Source: Adiantum capillus-veneris | Taxonomy: Eukaryota > Streptophyta > Polypodiopsida > Polypodiales > Pteridaceae | Assembly (NCBI GenBank): GCA_014529385.2 | Contig: CM043944.1 | Span: 70,941,895 to 71,005,894 of the forward strand | Direction of reading: 5' to 3' | DNA length: 64,000 bases | Part shown: one piece after another, positions 1-9,483 of the stretch | Layout of the letters: every line of letters starts with the position of its first letter | Numbering within the stretch: the first letter of the stretch is position 1 | The notes under the pieces: generated by a model | The model's database searches: none | What the model saw: only the letters and a program-made list of their open reading frames with translations | What the model was told of the DNA's origin: nothing | Translations under genes and position numbers: made by a program

Positions 1-2489
1 TGGAGGAAGCGGCAAAAATTACTATGGACAAGTATCAAAATGGTAAGCAGACCAGGAAGGGTTTACCTCATAATCCTTGGTTTGATGCAGAATGCAAGGA
101 GGCCAAACGCAAGATGAGAGGCTTAGCACAACACTCAACTGAATGGGAATGGGCTACTAGAGAATCCAATACACTCAAGAGGAAAAAGAGACGCATGTAT
201 GAACTCTCAAAAGAACAACTAGACCTCAGCAGGTTCAAGAAAGAGCCAAAGAAGGCTTGGCGTAACATGAAGGGGAAGAAAGGGGATGTGATGGGAGATT
301 TCAGCCTAAATGAAATGTATGCTTATGTACAAACTTTGTATGCCCCGTCGGGGACTCAAGAGGCGATATACACAGGGGCTCAGGCCGAACATCCAAAGCC
401 CATCACCTTCCAAGCAATCATTAAAGGCCTCAAAAGCCTGGCGAATGGGAAAGCAACTGACACATTACATCTTACTTCTGAAATGCTGAAATGGTCAGGT
501 ATTGAGGCTAAGAAATGGATACACCATATGATGAATCAAGCAATCAACCGATACTTACCCCAAGATTGGCAAGAAAACTGGGTGAAAGCACTCTTTAAAG
601 GAGGTGACCGCAATTTGCTCACTAATTATCGCACCATCATGGTGAGCTCATGTATAGCAAAACTATTTGGAAGCATTATTGAGAAAGATCTTAGCACATG
701 GGCTGAAAATAACGGGAAACGTGCCATTGGACAAGCAAGATTTAGAGCCCGCCACAACACAATAGACCTTATCACACTCCGGGTCTTGATGGATGAAACC
801 AGGCTAAAAGGCAAAACCCTGTATTGTTGTTTTGTGGACTTCACGAAAGTGTTTGACACAGTACCCCGTCAAGGGCTATGGTCACGTATGGAAACTCTGG
901 GAGTTCCTATGCATCTCAAGGCAGCAGTGGGACGCCTCTACCAAGAGGTCAGATGTAAACTCAAGACAAACACAGGTTTCTCACAAGAGTTCAGGAGCAC
1001 TATGGGAGTTAAACAAGGATGCCCTCTGTCACCTACGCTTTTTGGACTATGCATAGATGAGCTTGATGATTTCATTAACAAGGCTATGGGAGAGGGGGGA
1101 GATCACCCTAGCATTGGTACTTTCACGCTTCTGCTCCTCATATATGCCGACGATGTGGTTCTCTTTGCCTACAAGGCCCTCCTTCTACAGAAACTTTTGG
1201 ATGCAGTACATGCATTTTGCAATGCAACGGGCTTGTCAGTCAATGTAGCCAAAACAAAGGTTATGTCAGTCCACACATGTAGAAATGAGAATCAGCCCAT
1301 CATCACCTCTGACGGGCAAGCACTCCAAGCGATTGAGAGGTTCAAGTACTTGGGCATCTATGTACCTTCAAACCATGCATGGGGAAGTTGCATGCAAAAC
1401 AGAATTGATGCAGGACAAGCGAAATACTATGAATTTGAGAACATGTGCAAGCAAAGTGTCACAAGGCGATGGGAAATCAAGTCTCTAGCATTTGATGTAT
1501 GCGTGGTCCAAACAATACTTTACGGTGTAGAGGTATGGGGGGGGAGTATCCCCGCTAGCACTTGGAATGACATTGAAAAGATACAGAAAAAATTCCTATG
1601 TAGACACATGGGGATCAAAACTACCACCCTATACTCAGTGATGCTTTTGGAGACAGGCAAGAGACCCTTGGAAATGCAAGCCTTACAGAGGGTACACAGA
1701 TACCTCATGAAAGTTAAGATGATGCCAGAGAGCCGTCTACCCCACATGGCATGGCAAGCCGGATGTAAACCGCAAAAGAATTACAAGAGTCAATTTCTCA
1801 CATCCAGTCTCGTAGAAGACATACGGAAATGGTTCTCTAGATGGAATGTGGGAGACCATGTGGACATGCACATAGAGGAAGGCACTGAACATGAGCATGG
1901 GCTGAATTTTGACAGAAGCATACTTGAAGCCCTACACACTAGATGGAGTACAGCAGTACACAGGTCCAAATTTGAATACTATGGCAAACACATCGATACA
2001 CGATATTGGGAGACCTACAAGACTGGGGACACCCAGATGCATATCAGGACACCTATGTCCCACCGGGCAAGATGGGCCATTACTTTGATGCGGACGCAAT
2101 CACACATGCTCGAGATTGAAACGGGAGGGTGGCTGAATATTAAGGAAAATAGAAGGACATGCACACAATGCAATTTAAACAAAGTGGAAAGCGAGGCCCA
2201 TGTCACCATCGAGTGCCCAGCATACGCACACATCCGTGCTGATTTCCCACTGCTATTGCAAGGAGCTGTCACCTTTGAGGAGCTTCTCTCTCGGACACAC
2301 CCCTCCCCAGTAGCTTTAGGCATCTACTTTGCCAAAGTATTGGATCATCACACAACACTAACACACGAGAAAGCTACTAGCCCACTACCCCCTCTACACA
2401 CATGAGGGGAGCCTCTTGTAGATTTTATTTTTTTTGTGGTCCCATGGGTCATTTTGGCCCCCCGAGGACGTAAATACAACATCATCATC

Positions 2490-2493
<4 letters not shown>
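1..2493 (+). mobile_element. LINE 'N1': ORF2 plus 3' UTR ending at (CT)n
   Basis: The 3' UTR is short (2406-2493). It contains GGTCATTTTGGCC followed by GAGGACGTAAATACAACATC and a CAT repeat, then passes directly into an 81-nt CT tract. There is no poly(A) tail. The last 45 nt before the tract resemble the 3' end of N2 (3070-3123) and of minus-strand N3 and N4. The 5' end lies outside the window. Confidence 0.75.
3..2405 (+). CDS. LINE ORF2 reverse transcriptase, 5' end outside window
   Basis: Open frame entering from the left edge; the first in-window ATG is at 24 but the frame is open back to base 3, so this is the C-terminal part of a longer protein. It encodes a non-LTR retrotransposon reverse transcriptase. 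Visible motifs in order: NPWFDAECKEAKRKM linker typical after the endonuclease domain, CFVDFTKVFDTVP (RT palm), MGVKQGCPLSPTLFG, the catalytic IYADDVVLFA near residue 375, and FKYLGIYVPS. The C-terminus carries a Cys-rich knuckle with spacing CTQC..H..C (CTQCNLNKVESEAHVTIEC). No frameshift or stop over about 800 codons, so this copy is young. It lacks the LPLKERxFLWR zinc-binding region of LINE L and therefore belongs to another clade; I do not assign the clade. The product would act in target-primed reverse transcription of its own RNA. Confidence 0.9.
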   Translation, partial: EEAAKITMDKYQNGKQTRKGLPHNPWFDAECKEAKRKMRGLAQHSTEWEWATRESNTLKRKKRRMYELSKEQLDLSRFKKEPKKAWRNMKGKKGDVMGDFSLNEMYAYVQTLYAPSGTQEAIYTGAQAEHPKPITFQAIIKGLKSLANGKATDTLHLTSEMLKWSGIEAKKWIHHMMNQAINRYLPQDWQENWVKALFKGGDRNLLTNYRTIMVSSCIAKLFGSIIEKDLSTWAENNGKRAIGQARFRARHNTIDLITLRVLMDETRLKGKTLYCCFVDFTKVFDTVPRQGLWSRMETLGVPMHLKAAVGRLYQEVRCKLKTNTGFSQEFRSTMGVKQGCPLSPTLFGLCIDELDDFINKAMGEGGDHPSIGTFTLLLLIYADDVVLFAYKALLLQKLLDAVHAFCNATGLSVNVAKTKVMSVHTCRNENQPIITSDGQALQAIERFKYLGIYVPSNHAWGSCMQNRIDAGQAKYYEFENMCKQSVTRRWEIKSLAFDVCVVQTILYGVEVWGGSIPASTWNDIEKIQKKFLCRHMGIKTTTLYSVMLLETGKRPLEMQALQRVHRYLMKVKMMPESRLPHMAWQAGCKPQKNYKSQFLTSSLVEDIRKWFSRWNVGDHVDMHIEEGTEHEHGLNFDRSILEALHTRWSTAVHRSKFEYYGKHIDTRYWETYKTGDTQMHIRTPMSHRARWAITLMRTQSHMLEIETGGWLNIKENRRTCTQCNLNKVESEAHVTIECPAYAHIRADFPLLLQGAVTFEELLSRTHPSPVALGIYFAKVLDHHTTLTHEKATSPLPPLHT

Positions 2494-2574
<81 letters not shown>
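2494..2574. repeat. (CT)n microsatellite, 81 nt
   Basis: Uninterrupted TC/CT dinucleotide run lying between the 3' end of LINE N1 and the 5'-truncated end of N2. It is either the original insertion target or a slippage-extended tail. Confidence 0.95.
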
Positions 2575-2575
<1 letters not shown>

Positions 2576-3123
2576 GGGTGATGAGTTATGAGGATGAGAG
2601 ATGTCTTGGACTGTATCTACTTGAGTTACACAGGCATAAAGACACTTTATTGAGGAGAGCTGGAGAGAGACAGTCCCATAGACAGATTACAAATTTCTTT
2701 ACACTAGATATTGGACACCCAGAGGAGCAGCCACCATTGCAGAGCTCTGTCCGCACTCATACTACCATTACTAGAATTCTCATAGACCAAGCATTGGAGC
2801 TAGGGAGATCTAGACGATCGCGATTGAGGAGAGGAGCGACACAATATCAACGGAGACTACAGCAAAGGATTCGAGCCATACTTTCTTGACGTCCAGAGTG
2901 CAGATGAGGATGGATCTCTACCATATCTCCCCCCCCCCCAACACATTGTACTGGGCACCTTTTGTATTAGCTGGCACATCCATACAATCCCAGTTTGTAG
3001 TAGTTGTATTCTTTGTTTCAGTTCTTTTTTATTCCGGACATGGTATCAGATTCACTATGTTGTAACAGCTTGGTCTCATAGGTCATTTTGGCCTTTTGCA
3101 GACGTTAATAAATCATTTCATTT
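2575..3123 (+). mobile_element. LINE-like fragment N2, 5' truncated
   Basis: Begins immediately after the CT tract and ends at CATTTC followed by TCTCTCTCTC. The 3' 60 nt (GGTCTCATAGGTCATTTTGG and onward) match the 3' end of N1 and, in reverse complement, 60914-61000 (N4) and 61382-61460 (N3). The coding part is listed separately. A 10-nt C run at about 2930 precedes the 3' UTR. Confidence 0.7.
2581..2889 (+). pseudogene. C-terminal ORF fragment of LINE N2, basic tail
   Basis: A 102-codon open stretch starting at ATG 2581 right after the CT tract (the frame is also open through the tract, which encodes Ser-Leu repeats). The end is strongly basic: ALELGRSRRSRLRRG, then QRRLQQRIRAIL. Reverse-complement translation of the N4 fragment (about 61195-61300) gives a related tail, AIELGRSR then YRRRLRQRIHTIL, so the peptide is conserved between copies. 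I cannot name the domain; an Arg-rich nucleic-acid-binding tail is an inference. Confidence 0.55.
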
Positions 3124-3132
3124 CTCTCTCTC

Positions 3133-3265
3133 ACACGTTTTGAAAAGGACTTATCAATAACGTAAAGTTGCATTTATTTACGCAAGGAAAGTACAAAGGA
3201 TTGTGGAAGTGTTAATTCCCAATTCTACCGAATCTTTCGAATCCGCTGCATCTGACATTGGTATT
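3133..3265 (+). repeat. Dispersed repeat R, copy 1
   Basis: Matches 22757-22880 over about 120 nt, sharing AAAGTTGCATT, GACGCAAG/TACGCAAG, AAAGTGT..AATT and CCGCTGC(A/G)TCTGACA. Both copies are preceded by CT-rich DNA. In copy 1 the CT tract contains LINEs N1 and N2; in copy 2 it does not. The right edge ATTGGTATTGGTAACAG weakly resembles an initiator-tRNA primer-binding site, so this may be the end of a retroelement LTR or leader. Confidence 0.6.
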
Positions 3266-3525
3266 GGTAACAGATGTTTCTTTTCATACCAATCCTATAA
3301 TCCTTGAGAATCTTATTTTCTCTCGTGTTTGAGTGTGTTTTAGCATTTTGCTAAAGGACACTTCTCTCGCTCAAGAAACTATGAGACTTGCCACTGTGCG
3401 TAGGATTGTGCACCTTGAGCATAGGAAACGCAAACACTATATACCAAGGGTTGCACTTGTGGTGTGCTTGCAAGAGGGTAGTTGCCTTGGTGTGAGCACT
3501 GGACTACCTTGACATAATGAGGCCT

Positions 3526-3557
3526 TGCGATTTGCAAATAGTTATTTGCAAATCGCA
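3526..3557. repeat. Perfect palindrome, 15-bp arms, 2-bp centre
   Basis: TGCGATTTGCAAATA at 3526-3540 is followed by GT and its exact reverse complement TATTTGCAAATCGCA at 3543-3557. On either strand it would form a stable hairpin. Confidence 0.95.
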
Positions 3558-3599
3558 TTGTTGCAGACATGCATTGGACACATGAAGATGATGATTATA

Positions 3600-4583
3600 C
3601 TTATCATGACTTGTTAGCGGCCAATGACGACAAGGAAAGGCGACACAAAAAACAGCCTATTTGCTTTGAAGTCTTGGCACTGTTGGGACGAGAATCTCCC
3701 ATCTCCTTGTAGACATCCATCTATCGAGAAGAGCCATTGGAACATCAAGGATCTGTACACATCTTTAATAGCACATCGGCTCCACACCATCTACATAAAC
3801 TTAGCAATGGGGAGCCACCAATCCGAAGCCGAAGGGTTCCAATCCGGGGCAACCACTGCGGGAATTTGTAGGAATCGCGAGCCTACATTCACAACCACAT
3901 TGATTGCAAAGACAACGATTCGAATCGTGAGCCTACATTTGCAACCACATCATAGACGAGGATTCATCCACAACTTCCATCATCTGAAAATCTAGTTGAA
4001 GCCGCAAGAGGAGCCTTTATCTTTGAGGAGTTACTTGGCGGTTTCCAGAGACATCATAAGTGGATTTTCCATAGTTCATGGGCAATCCAAAGGGCATACG
4101 CATCTTCATCATCCATTTGGGATCTCTCCCCCAAATCTTGCCCAATGGTCAACTGGACTTGTAGATTGCTTCATCACTCTTGGAGACCCAAGATTCCTGC
4201 TCTTGTTGTACCCAAGATCTCAGAGGGTGCGTTGAAGTTTTGGAGGTCGTCTCCTGGGTTTTTGTGTTTAGATCTTCATTTGCATAGCATTTCGTGAAGC
4301 ACATGATTATAGTGCATGAAGTTCTATTAGTACTTAAGATGTACCCTAGAAGTATAAAGAGGAGGGCTGAGCCTCCAAATCTAACACACAAGTTTTGGGT
4401 GCCTTCTATCTTTTACCATCACAAGCATTTCTAGAGCCATTATCACCCACCCATTAGCATTGGCGATTCTGGAACTCAAGTGCTTCCTATCTGGCAATGT
4501 TTTCCTCTCTTCATTGTCCCCTCTTTACTTTAATTTTCTAGCGCTATTAGCAAACATCGTTGGCCTTCTCTCCCATGCCCCAT
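3600..4583. other. Unassigned stretch, possible LTR remnant
   Basis: No recognisable coding domain. Two copies of a GAGCCTACATT(C/T)(A/G)CAACCACAT unit lie at about 3878-3900 and 3928-3950. A TATAAAGA box at 4353-4360 sits in a context (GTATAAAGAGGAGGGCTGAG) that resembles an LTR promoter, but no partner LTR was found. Confidence 0.35.
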
Positions 4584-4690
4584 CTCTCATCAGATGTCTC
4601 TCCTCGAGCTGATAACCTTGGAGGCCCAGTGTGATTGCTATATCTTGGGACTACCATCACCGCTACAGGAACACTGTATGGCCAAGCCAG
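4584..4690 (+). repeat. Dispersed repeat S, copy 1
   Basis: Shares long identity with 8822-8935, including AGATGTCTCT, GACCTTGGAGG/AACCTTGGAGG, CTTGGGACTACCATC and AACACTGT. Not coding in any frame; probably a retroelement leader fragment. Confidence 0.65.
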
Positions 4691-5321
4691 TTTCAGAGTT
4701 ATCAAAATAAATCATTAAAATGATTTATTACAAACTTGACTTCAGCAAAGCTTTTACAGTGAAACTGTCGCACATTTGCCCCACCAATTAATCCAATTGA
4801 CACAGGGAATGGCTCATTGGATTCCTCAAACCTAAAACTACATGCACATCATACAAGATGCCCACCATAGTGTAGCAACATATGTCAAAACGCTTGTACA
4901 AGAGGGCTTCAAAACTTGAAAACCTAATCTAACTGACTCGTCTGGACATGCAAGTCCTGCAAACAGGCTCACAAAATTGCCGGTACTAATCCTCCTAGGA
5001 CTCTAGACACTCCTATCTAGGGATGGGTGGAAAATTGGTTTTGGAAGTTGATGAAGCATGTCCACGTAGCACATGGAGCCATGTGCATGTGACAGACGGT
5101 GAGAATCTATGATAAGCCTTTTTTATTTTTTGTTTATCTCTTGACTACCATTCATGCCAGGGTGTCCTTGCTCCCTAGGACAAGGCAGTACCCTCCGTGT
5201 GCACGTCTAGGTAAGAGGGACTTCACATTTTGGAGTATGTTTATTTTGCAAGCGATTCATGGAGAATAAGGGACGAAAGATATATTTTTCCGAATGCTTT
5301 TTGTGCCATAATTGAGAAATT
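4691..5321. other. Unassigned stretch with AT-rich hairpin
   Basis: Holds a perfect hairpin, AATAAATCAT / TAAA / ATGATTTATT, at 4706-4729. No coding domain was recognised. Confidence 0.5.
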
Positions 5322-5612
5322 TCTTGGGAAGTTTCGCCTTGAGGCGGCTAAGCACCAAGGGCCATTAAGCTTCCCTGCAGAAAGTTCCTTGGGAAGTTTC
5401 CCCTTGAGGCCACTAAACACGAAGGGCAGTTAAGCTTCCCCGCAAGAAGTTTCCTTGAAAGCTTCCCCTTGAGGATGTTAAGCATCAAGGGTACGTTTCT
5501 TGGGAAGCTTCCCCTTCAAGAGGTTAAGCATCAAGGCGGTTAAGCTTCCCCACAGGAAGTTTCCTAGCAAGCTTCCTCTTGAGGCCATTGAGCATCAAGG
5601 GCGGTTAAGCAT
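5322..5612 (+). repeat. Minisatellite upstream of element A gag
   Basis: About four to five degenerate units of roughly 60-70 nt, each combining CTTGGGAAGTTTCCCCTTGA, a GGC(C/G)..TAAGCA(C/T)CAAGGGC block and GTTAAGCTTCCCC. They are followed by AATAAATAGG (5620s) and a CT tract. The position suggests part of the LTR or leader of element A. Confidence 0.8.
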
Positions 5613-5683
5613 TCCATCAATAAATAGGTGCCGGCGAGGGAGAGTGCGATCCCTTTGTTCACCGTAAACTCTCACCCGCATGC

Positions 5684-5685
<2 letters not shown>

Positions 5686-5744
<59 letters not shown>
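5686..5744. repeat. (CT)n microsatellite, 59 nt
   Basis: Pure CT/TC run between the minisatellite region and the gag ORF of element A. Confidence 0.95.
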
Positions 5745-5751
<7 letters not shown>

Positions 5752-5777
5752 TACTATCATTTTTCTTAGTTACCTAA

Positions 5778-6812
5778 GTGCCTTGGGCACTTTTTTCGAA
5801 TGAGCCTCTACTACATACTCCCGTATATCACTATCTACACGCCATGGCATCACACGATGCATCTCCACATGAGATTGGTGCCGCTACCCATGGAGGAAAC
5901 GCTAGTTTCTCCTCCCGAGTCCACAGATGCACGGGCTTCGTCCCGAGGGTGTTTCTTCTCCATCTCCTGCCGTTTCCAATGCCTCTCGTAGCCAAGCTCC
6001 AATGCAAGCTAGAGGATATACAAAAGCAATTATTGGAGATTCACACAATGCCGGTTTTCGTCCGCGGCCATGAGCACTTTGCCTCTTCAATTTCATCCCG
6101 ACCCTTCAAAGGGGAGCGGAAGGAGTGTGAAGAGACCGCCATTGACTCTTGGTTTGCACTGTTTTTTGGACATATCAGCCAAATACCGATCATGCTGAAG
6201 GGGAAGGCCTACACGTGGTGGGCAAGGTTATGCCCTCAACTAACGACTTCCGTAGATTTTCAGTTGGTGTTTCGCACTCGCTTCGTACAAGTGGGCAAGA
6301 TTGAATGCTTCAAGAAATTGTTCAAGTTGGAGATGGGAAAGAAGGCTTTAGATGCTTACTCACAGGAACTCAAGTACCTCCACAAAAGGAAGGCCTTGAA
6401 AGATTCAAAAGTAATTCTACAGATGCTTTATCTAATCGGATTGCCTCCGGCATATCAAAATGAGGTGTTGCGCAATCCCACTGTAGCACCGGAGGAAATC
6501 TACAAATTTGCAAAGAACTATGATAATACCTTGGCCATTCTGGGAGTAGCCCGGGGGTGGGGCGAGACCTCTAACCACGGCACCTCTACATCAAAATTTG
6601 AGCACTTTGCTACATCAGTAGCCTCTGATCAGTCAATTGCACCTCCGCGGAAGAGATTCAAGGTGAATGGCAAAGGCAAAGCTTCTCACGCCGAGGAACA
6701 AAAGAAGAATCAATGCTATGATTGCCATCAGACCGACCACTTTCGTGCAACAAGGATTGCCCAAAACGAAGAAATATTTCAAGCACCTCCGCAACCACAA
6801 AGACTTCGGTAA
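5778..6812 (+). CDS. Ty3/gypsy Gag of element A
   Basis: A 344-codon ORF. The central part is a retrotransposon Gag domain: GKAYTWWARLCPQL near residue 140, then FRTRFVQVGKIECFKKLFKL, DAYSQELKYLHKR and LIGLPPAYQNEVLRNP. The C-terminus carries a zinc knuckle CYDCHQTDHFRAT in which the final Cys is missing, so the CCHC motif is broken. The start is chosen as the first ATG of the track; the first 70 residues are not Gag-like and the true start may be downstream. Protease sequence follows after a 130-nt gap in other frames. Confidence 0.8.
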   Translation: MPWALFSNEPLLHTPVYHYLHAMASHDASPHEIGAATHGGNASFSSRVHRCTGFVPRVFLLHLLPFPMPLVAKLQCKLEDIQKQLLEIHTMPVFVRGHEHFASSISSRPFKGERKECEETAIDSWFALFFGHISQIPIMLKGKAYTWWARLCPQLTTSVDFQLVFRTRFVQVGKIECFKKLFKLEMGKKALDAYSQELKYLHKRKALKDSKVILQMLYLIGLPPAYQNEVLRNPTVAPEEIYKFAKNYDNTLAILGVARGWGETSNHGTSTSKFEHFATSVASDQSIAPPRKRFKVNGKGKASHAEEQKKNQCYDCHQTDHFRATRIAQNEEIFQAPPQPQRLR

Positions 6813-7680
6813 ATATCATCGATGAACCAAGTACTTTGTCCTTGTCTTGTTCTAATTGAGAGATTTTTCATGTTAATGCACCTACATGCCCGGGTTGTCA
6901 TGTCAATAAGAACGCGTTTGGTCCGCATGATCTTCTCCGCGTGAAAGTAACAGTTTTATTTGACAATGGCTCTACTCACAATTTTATTTTCTCTCATATG
7001 GTTCAAGGTCTTAAGCTCCAGACCGTTTCCGCAGATCGATCCTACTCAATCCGATACGTGGAAAGTCGAGCTTTCGATCGATGGACTGACGTCGTGCCAC
7101 AAATCGACCTCCGTATTCAACACTATCCCAAAGTCTTTTGACTTCCGCGTAATGAGTTTACACCGTGTAGACGTTATTCTAGGCATGTCGTGGTTCTACA
7201 ACAAGAGAGCTTCTCTGTCGGTAGATTATGCATCTCATACTATATTTTTTGAGCTTGATGGTGTGTATCATGTGGTGGAGGGTTCTCCATCCTCGAGGAC
7301 CACCAAGTCTTACGGAAACCTTATTTCAGCCAAAGAGTTGATACATGGTGTCACGATCTTGCAGCCTGCTGTTGAAGTCTCAATTTGCTTTGTCAAGGAT
7401 TCCAACGTTGATTTTTATTTTTGTTGTCATTCAATAGGATCAAATGTTAATGTTCTTTCGTCTGAGCATGATGTTCCTTTGTCTCATCGTGATGCTATTA
7501 TTAAAGGATATTTAGATTCTGTTTTAACAAAGTTTACTGACGTGTTTTCATCAGCTTTACCAGATGGGCTTCCACCGCCTTGTGGGCCCAACCTTGATCA
7601 CAAGATAGAGCTTTTGCTCGATAGCCCGTCTCTTGGTAACCTTATAGGTTCAACCCGAAAGAGGAAGATGAGATCACTAG
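6813..7680 (+). pseudogene. Element A protease and start of RT, frameshifted
   Basis: The protease active-site segment VLFDNGSTHNFIFS reads in one frame from 6941 to a stop at 7141. The flap/ILG segment RVDVILGMSWFYNKRASLSV then reads in a second frame (about 7150-7210), so at least one frameshift is present. The second frame continues to FTDVFSSALPDGLPPPCGP and DHKIELL, the usual N-terminal entry to Ty3 reverse transcriptase. The frame is cut at 7681-7685 by element B and resumes after 16541. The catalytic triplet is D-N-G instead of D-S/T-G. Confidence 0.8.
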
Positions 7681-7685
7681 GTAGC
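7681..7685. repeat. TSD of element B (GTAGC), left copy
   Basis: The 5-bp GTAGC directly before LTR start TGTAACA; the same 5 bp follow the right LTR at 16537-16541. Confidence 0.95.
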
Positions 7686-8255
7686 TGTAACAAACTGCTG
7701 ACGTGTCTGACCTACTGAAGAACAGAGCTACCGCCCGAGGAGCCTAAACCCTAGAAGAAGCAGAAGCAACAGAAGAAGAACCAACAGATTTCCGAAAATT
7801 GCGTGGCTATTAATGACGTGGCAGATTTTCAAAAATTGCGCCGGCATGATGACGTGGCAGGCTGTATGCATTTCCGCGTTTTGCGCTGACTGCTGTACGG
7901 ATTTCCGTGATTTACACTGGCAGCTTTTTGGCATTGCTTTTGGACCAGAAGCTTTTAAGTTTGAAGGCTTTTCATGAAAAACTGCTTTTGGGGCCTAGGG
8001 CCTTTAAATATGTGCTAAGGGCTCATTCTTCGGCATGCTTCCTGGAGAAGGTGCAGAGTCTGGAGTACCGGCATTGTACTGAGTTCAAGAAAGACGGAAA
8101 GGGGCGCCAAGGTTTGGGGCCAATACTCTCTAGGGTGGAATTCCGCCACTCCGTGTCGCGTATCGTCTCTCTCTTTCAGTTCAGTTGTTATTGAAGTGCT
8201 AAAAGTCTGTTCAGTCTGTTCTTTTCTATTGGCACGTGGTATACGTCTTGTGATA
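7686..8255 (+). repeat. 5' LTR of element B (570 bp)
   Basis: Starts TGTAACAAACTGC and ends CTTGTGATA. It shares near-collinear sequence with 15984-16536, including GACGTGGCAGGCTGTA, GCTTTTAAGTTTGAAGGC, GGCCTAGGGCCTTTAAATA and TTGGCACGTGGT. The TTTAAATA at about 8003 is the likely core promoter. Confidence 0.93.
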
Positions 8256-8274
8256 GTGGTATAAGAGCATCAGG
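8256..8274 (+). other. Primer-binding site of element B
   Basis: GTGGTATAAGAGCATCAGG immediately follows the 5' LTR. It resembles the plant initiator-tRNA-Met PBS (TGGTATCAGAGC) with substitutions. Confidence 0.75.
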
Positions 8275-8304
8275 CGTGTGCTTTTCTAAAAGCATACCGG
8301 TCCT

Positions 8305-8490
8305 ACATAAGAGCAGACAGAGCTATAGGAATTTTATTTGATTGGAATTTTATTTGATGCATCTTCTGGCCCCGACCCCGGACTTATTAGCCATTCCTAC
8401 ATAAGAGGAGACTGAGCTATAGGAATTTTATTTGATTGGAATTTTATGTGATGTATCTTCTGGCCCCGACCCCGGACTTATTAGGCACTA
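8305..8490 (+). repeat. Direct repeat in element B leader, two units of about 94 bp
   Basis: ACATAAGAG(C/G)AGAC..GAGCTATAGGAATTTTATTT through CTGGCCCCGACCCCGGACTT occurs twice, at about 8305 and 8399, with a few differences. Confidence 0.9.
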
Positions 8491-9224
8491 CCACCCTTAC
8501 TTCATCGCGCATCAGGCACGCTCCCGTCTTCATCGCTGTGTCTTACAGGGCAAAAGCCATTATGATCACTTGCAAGAGAAAGATCCAAGATTTGTTTCGA
8601 GCTGCTGTTTTTCTCAGAGACAGTACCATGCAAATGTCTATAGCTACCAAGCCGCACACTTCCGAGGACTTGGCAAGCTTTCAAGGGGGGGGGGAAAAAA
8701 ATTACCCAAAGTTATATGGTTTCTGACATCTTCCTTTGGAGTGCAACTTCTGGCAGAGTGGGGTATCCTGAAATGCTTCCCATGGAAACCCTAGCAGCTT
8801 ATAACTTGAAATTTCTCGACATCTCTCAATAGATGTCTCTTCACGAGCAGATGACCTTGGAGGTTTAGTGCGATTGCTATCTTGGGACTACCATCGCCGC
8901 CAAAGAAACACTGTTTGTCCAAGAGCTGATGGACCCTATCGAATGAACCTAACCCTAATTTTTTTGGTGCGGGTTTTAAGATGGAAAGTCAGTCGACTTT
9001 TCGAGCTCCACTGATGTCGAGATTGCTTTTTAAGTTTGAAATCTATTTGAGGACTTGTTTGGTGATCCTGTTTGGAAATTGTTTGAAATGGATGGTATCT
9101 GTTTTGAACCTGTCTTGGTGCTGATTTGAATTGTTTGACTCTAGATTTAATATTGGTTTCAATGATTGTTGATTGTACTCTTGGGTGGAGTAGTGAGAAA
9201 TGATGTTTGACAATGCTTGTTCAT
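8491..9224 (+). other. Non-coding interior of element B
   Basis: No Gag or Pol motif in any frame. Contains repeat S copy 2 at 8822-8935 and a GGGGGGGGGGAAAAAAA run near 8685. Short ORFs here are not convincing. Confidence 0.6.
8822..8935 (+). repeat. Dispersed repeat S, copy 2
   Basis: Counterpart of 4584-4690; see that entry for the shared blocks. Here it lies inside the leader of element B. Confidence 0.65.
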
Positions 9225-9478
9225 ACTCATGGCCCGGCCTTGTGGTTATTTGCGGGGGGAGTATTGAATGATTGAAAAGTGTTGTTTTTACTCATGGCTC
9301 GGACCCTTGTGGTTATTTACGGGGGGAGTATTGTTGTTGTTTTACTCATGGCCCGGACCTGTATGGTTATTTACGGGGGGAGTATTAAAAAGTCTGAGCA
9401 GTGGTTACTCTCAGCACCAATTGACGCAGGCTGCGGTCTGGGGGACATTTGGTTGTAAAAGACCTCTATATCTCATGG
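9225..9478 (+). repeat. Tandem repeat in element B, interrupted by element C
   Basis: Units of about 60 nt built from ACTCATGGCCCGGACC, GGTTATTT(A/G)CGGGGGGAG and TATT. Three units are complete between 9225 and 9386, a further CTCATGGCCCGG lies at 9472-9483, and two more units follow after element C at about 15458-15552. Element C inserted exactly in the GGCCCGGACC core. Confidence 0.88.
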
Positions 9479-9483
9479 CCCGG
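9479..9483. repeat. TSD of element C (CCCGG), left copy
   Basis: CCCGG precedes the left LTR terminus TGTAGC and recurs at 15458-15462 after the right LTR terminus CTACA. Confidence 0.93.

Noticed and set aside
2434-2580. Ser/Leu-repeat protein starting in the CT tract
   Set aside because: It is only translation of (CT)n; the real coding similarity to N4 begins downstream.
8432-8794. Small ORFs in the leader of element B
   Set aside because: Two overlapping frames, no known motif, broken between the two LTR copies of the family; treated as non-coding.
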